A stretch of DNA of 64,000 bases, from NCBI GenBank assembly GCA_024397995.1, contig CP073746.1, positions 372,001 to 436,000 of the forward strand, given 5' to 3'. The DNA comes from a bacterium SCSIO 12827 (GTDB lineage: Bacteria; Pseudomonadota; Alphaproteobacteria; Rhodospirillales; Casp-alpha2). Shown here piece by piece: positions 62,392 to 64,000 of the stretch (position 1 is its first letter; each line of letters opens with the position of its first letter). The position numbers were made by a program, and so were the translations under genes. The notes under the pieces are model-generated. The model was not told where the DNA came from, did no database searches, and saw nothing but the letters and a program-made list of their open reading frames with translations.

Positions 62392-64000
62392 CCCGGACAC
62401 GCCCCGCTCTCCACGCGGCCTTGTTGACGGGGCTGTTGTTGGTGTCGACCCCCGGGATCGCCGACGATGACATCCGGATCCTGCGGGCCGAGCAGCAGTC
62501 CAAGCTTCAGGACCTGACCGCCACCTACGGCACGCGGGCCAAAGGATTGGACAAGTCCTCGCCCGCTTACCGGGATCTGTTGTCCGCCTATGGCCGGGAC
62601 AAGGCGGCCATTCAGCGCGAAATGCTGGGTAAGGACGGCCGCGGCGCCGAGCTGGACAGCCTGCTGAAGCAGCACAAGGGCGAGATCCTCAACACCGGAT
62701 CACGCCCGCGCGACGTCGGCGCCGATGTCGACCTGGCGGCGCGGACCGATGCCGCCGCCAATGAAGTGCTCAAGCAATGGCAGGGGAAGTATGGCGAAGC
62801 GAATGTCGAGGTCTTCGGCCATAAGATCGTCAACCATGCGACGGACACCACGCTCTGGCTGCCGGAAACCCCCGAACGCCTGCAGATGAAGCTGACCGAC
62901 GCCGATGCCTTCTACCCAGAAGGCGGACGCAAGGCGACCGGCAATGTCGACGCGGTCCGCAACGAAACCGGATGGGCCTTGGCAAACAGGCAGAAGTTCG
63001 CCCATGCGTATGGGCACGGCGGTCAGCCGGACGACCTGAAGACGATGGGCAAGAGCCTGAGCAAGATGTTTGAAGGCAACGACCCCGGCCTGCGCCGGGG
63101 CATGTTCGACGATATCAAAGCCCCCAAATCGTCGTCCCTGCCGCCAGTCCAGGTCGTCGAGCAGGCGAACGTGCTGCGCAACTACGGCGATGTCTACGAG
63201 GCCGGGATCGCCGATCTGGGCGACAGCCCGGAGGTCGTCAAACAAAAGGTCGACGCCTGGAAGGCCCAGGCCGCCGACCGCTTCGCCGTCGAGGAAGCCC
63301 ATTCCCTGCGCCGCGCCCAGTTGCAGGAAAAGGTGCAACAGGCCCTGGCCGACAGCATTTCCGATCCCGAAACCCGTGCGCGCGTCGAGGGACGTTTGAA
63401 CCGTTCGCGCGAAAGCAACAAGGCGATCCTGGAACAGATCCGTAAACAGGAAGCGGCGGTCGGTCTGGACAAGTCCAAGTCGCCCCGCGCGGTGGCGGTC
63501 GAGGATCTGATCGCCGGTCATGTCGAGGGCGACGGCCCACCGAAAAGCCCCCGGCCCGCCGGCGACGGCGCCGAGGTTCGCCGCCCGAAACTGATTGTTC
63601 CCGACGACGTGCGCGCCGGTACAGCCCGGCCCGACCATCCGGCGATGAAAGCCTACGGCCTGTATGATAAAGCGACTTTGGCGTTCAACCCGGTGGGGGC
63701 GCTGACGGACCTCGCTAACACCATGTCGGCAGCCCCCCAGCCCGGCGCCATCGCCCAGGGCGCGGGTTATGCCCTGACGGTGGTCAACGTCGCGCTGAAC
63801 TATCAAAAAGTCTGGGCCGAGGCCGAACAGGGCGGCAACGCCAACATTGATTTTGCCGAGGGTGACAGTCTTGCTGTCCGTCGGATGAAGGCCGGGGCCG
63901 CAGCGATCCTGGAAACGACCGGCGCGCCCGGTTTCATGCGCGACCTGGGTGAGGCGATCTCGAAGGAATTCGACCAGGGCGATCCCGATGCCGGGACCCT
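62388..64000 (+). CDS. Large exported protein of unknown function, 3' end missing
   Basis: The frame is open from the ATG at 62388 to the window end (537 complete codons). A signal peptide (TRPALHAALLTGLLLVSTPGIADD) leads into charged, mostly helical sequence. About residue 105 GSRPRDVGADVDLAAR resembles the GS...DxD pocket of nucleotidyltransferases. A coiled-coil-rich part follows (about 250-380: LRRAQLQEKVQQALADSI; ESNKAILEQIRKQEAAVG), then a hydrophobic Gly/Ala stretch near 475-500 (PGAIAQGAGYALTVVNVAL). No family recognised. Coupled to the preceding TPR-like gene. Confidence 0.75.
   Translation, partial: MTRTRPALHAALLTGLLLVSTPGIADDDIRILRAEQQSKLQDLTATYGTRAKGLDKSSPAYRDLLSAYGRDKAAIQREMLGKDGRGAELDSLLKQHKGEILNTGSRPRDVGADVDLAARTDAAANEVLKQWQGKYGEANVEVFGHKIVNHATDTTLWLPETPERLQMKLTDADAFYPEGGRKATGNVDAVRNETGWALANRQKFAHAYGHGGQPDDLKTMGKSLSKMFEGNDPGLRRGMFDDIKAPKSSSLPPVQVVEQANVLRNYGDVYEAGIADLGDSPEVVKQKVDAWKAQAADRFAVEEAHSLRRAQLQEKVQQALADSISDPETRARVEGRLNRSRESNKAILEQIRKQEAAVGLDKSKSPRAVAVEDLIAGHVEGDGPPKSPRPAGDGAEVRRPKLIVPDDVRAGTARPDHPAMKAYGLYDKATLAFNPVGALTDLANTMSAAPQPGAIAQGAGYALTVVNVALNYQKVWAEAEQGGNANIDFAEGDSLAVRRMKAGAAAILETTGAPGFMRDLGEAISKEFDQGDPDAGT

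Noticed and set aside
62700-63806. 368-codon open frame on the minus strand
   Set aside because: The plus strand is open throughout with a signal peptide and a coupled start; the minus frame has no motif.

Overview
The window reads as a piece of a high-GC alphaproteobacterial chromosome. This is inferred from the gene families: PAS_5 protein, tripartite tricarboxylate transporter, glutathione-dependent formaldehyde pathway, multi-PAS histidine kinases and many CoA-transferase, SDR and GST genes. A Rhodospirillales-like organism is plausible but not proven. No phage, insertion sequence or CRISPR array was seen. Genes are densely packed in short operons. Many starts are GTG or TTG, and stop/start overlaps are common.

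Region by region. 1-5.6 kb: the 3' part of carB, greA, a radical SAM/metallophosphoesterase pair and tRNA-Gly(CCC). 6-9.6 kb: formaldehyde detoxification (glutathione-dependent formaldehyde dehydrogenase and S-formylglutathione hydrolase) with a MaoC protein and a TPR protein, then a 35-residue membrane peptide with a hairpin leader. 9.9-13.3 kb: a 1125-residue RTX protein. 13.4-17.5 kb: a PhyH dioxygenase, a CoA-transferase plus an acyl-CoA-dehydrogenase-fold enzyme with the residue signature of 3-sulfinopropionyl-CoA desulfinase, and msrB. 17.5-20.2 kb: a GNAT/C39-peptidase fusion overlapping a RimK-type ATP-grasp ligase. 20-30 kb: metabolic and stress genes (GSTs, CBS protein, TauD-like dioxygenase, cysteine-dioxygenase-like cupin, SDRs, sodC, serA, redoxin).

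30-45.7 kb is a sensory region: a single-domain response regulator, a coiled-coil protein, a degenerate GGDEF-EAL protein, a 2332-residue hybrid kinase with about twelve PAS and two GAF domains, two chemoreceptors with nearly identical signalling modules, a secreted sensor-like protein and a NarL/FixJ regulator. Related inverted repeats lie in three intergenic gaps here. The second chemoreceptor carries a one-base deletion that makes its frame run through its own terminator.

45.8-56.4 kb is a metalloid island. arsR-arsC-acr3 reduce arsenate and export arsenite. An ArsJ-associated GAPDH plus ArsJ make and export 1-arseno-3-phosphoglycerate. Between them lie a CoA-transferase and an MBL hydrolase behind their own operator-like leader. 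A PadR regulator, a flavoprotein and an MFS transporter, the first two with cysteine-rich tails, form a second likely metalloid module. A SorC regulator separates the two.

56.5-64 kb: a tripartite carboxylate transporter split between strands (tctA minus, tctC-tctB plus), a GntR/UTRA regulator, then a 533-base gap with four helically phased 13-base repeats and a consensus CRP-type site. It is followed by two coupled genes for exported proteins of unknown function; the last runs off the window.
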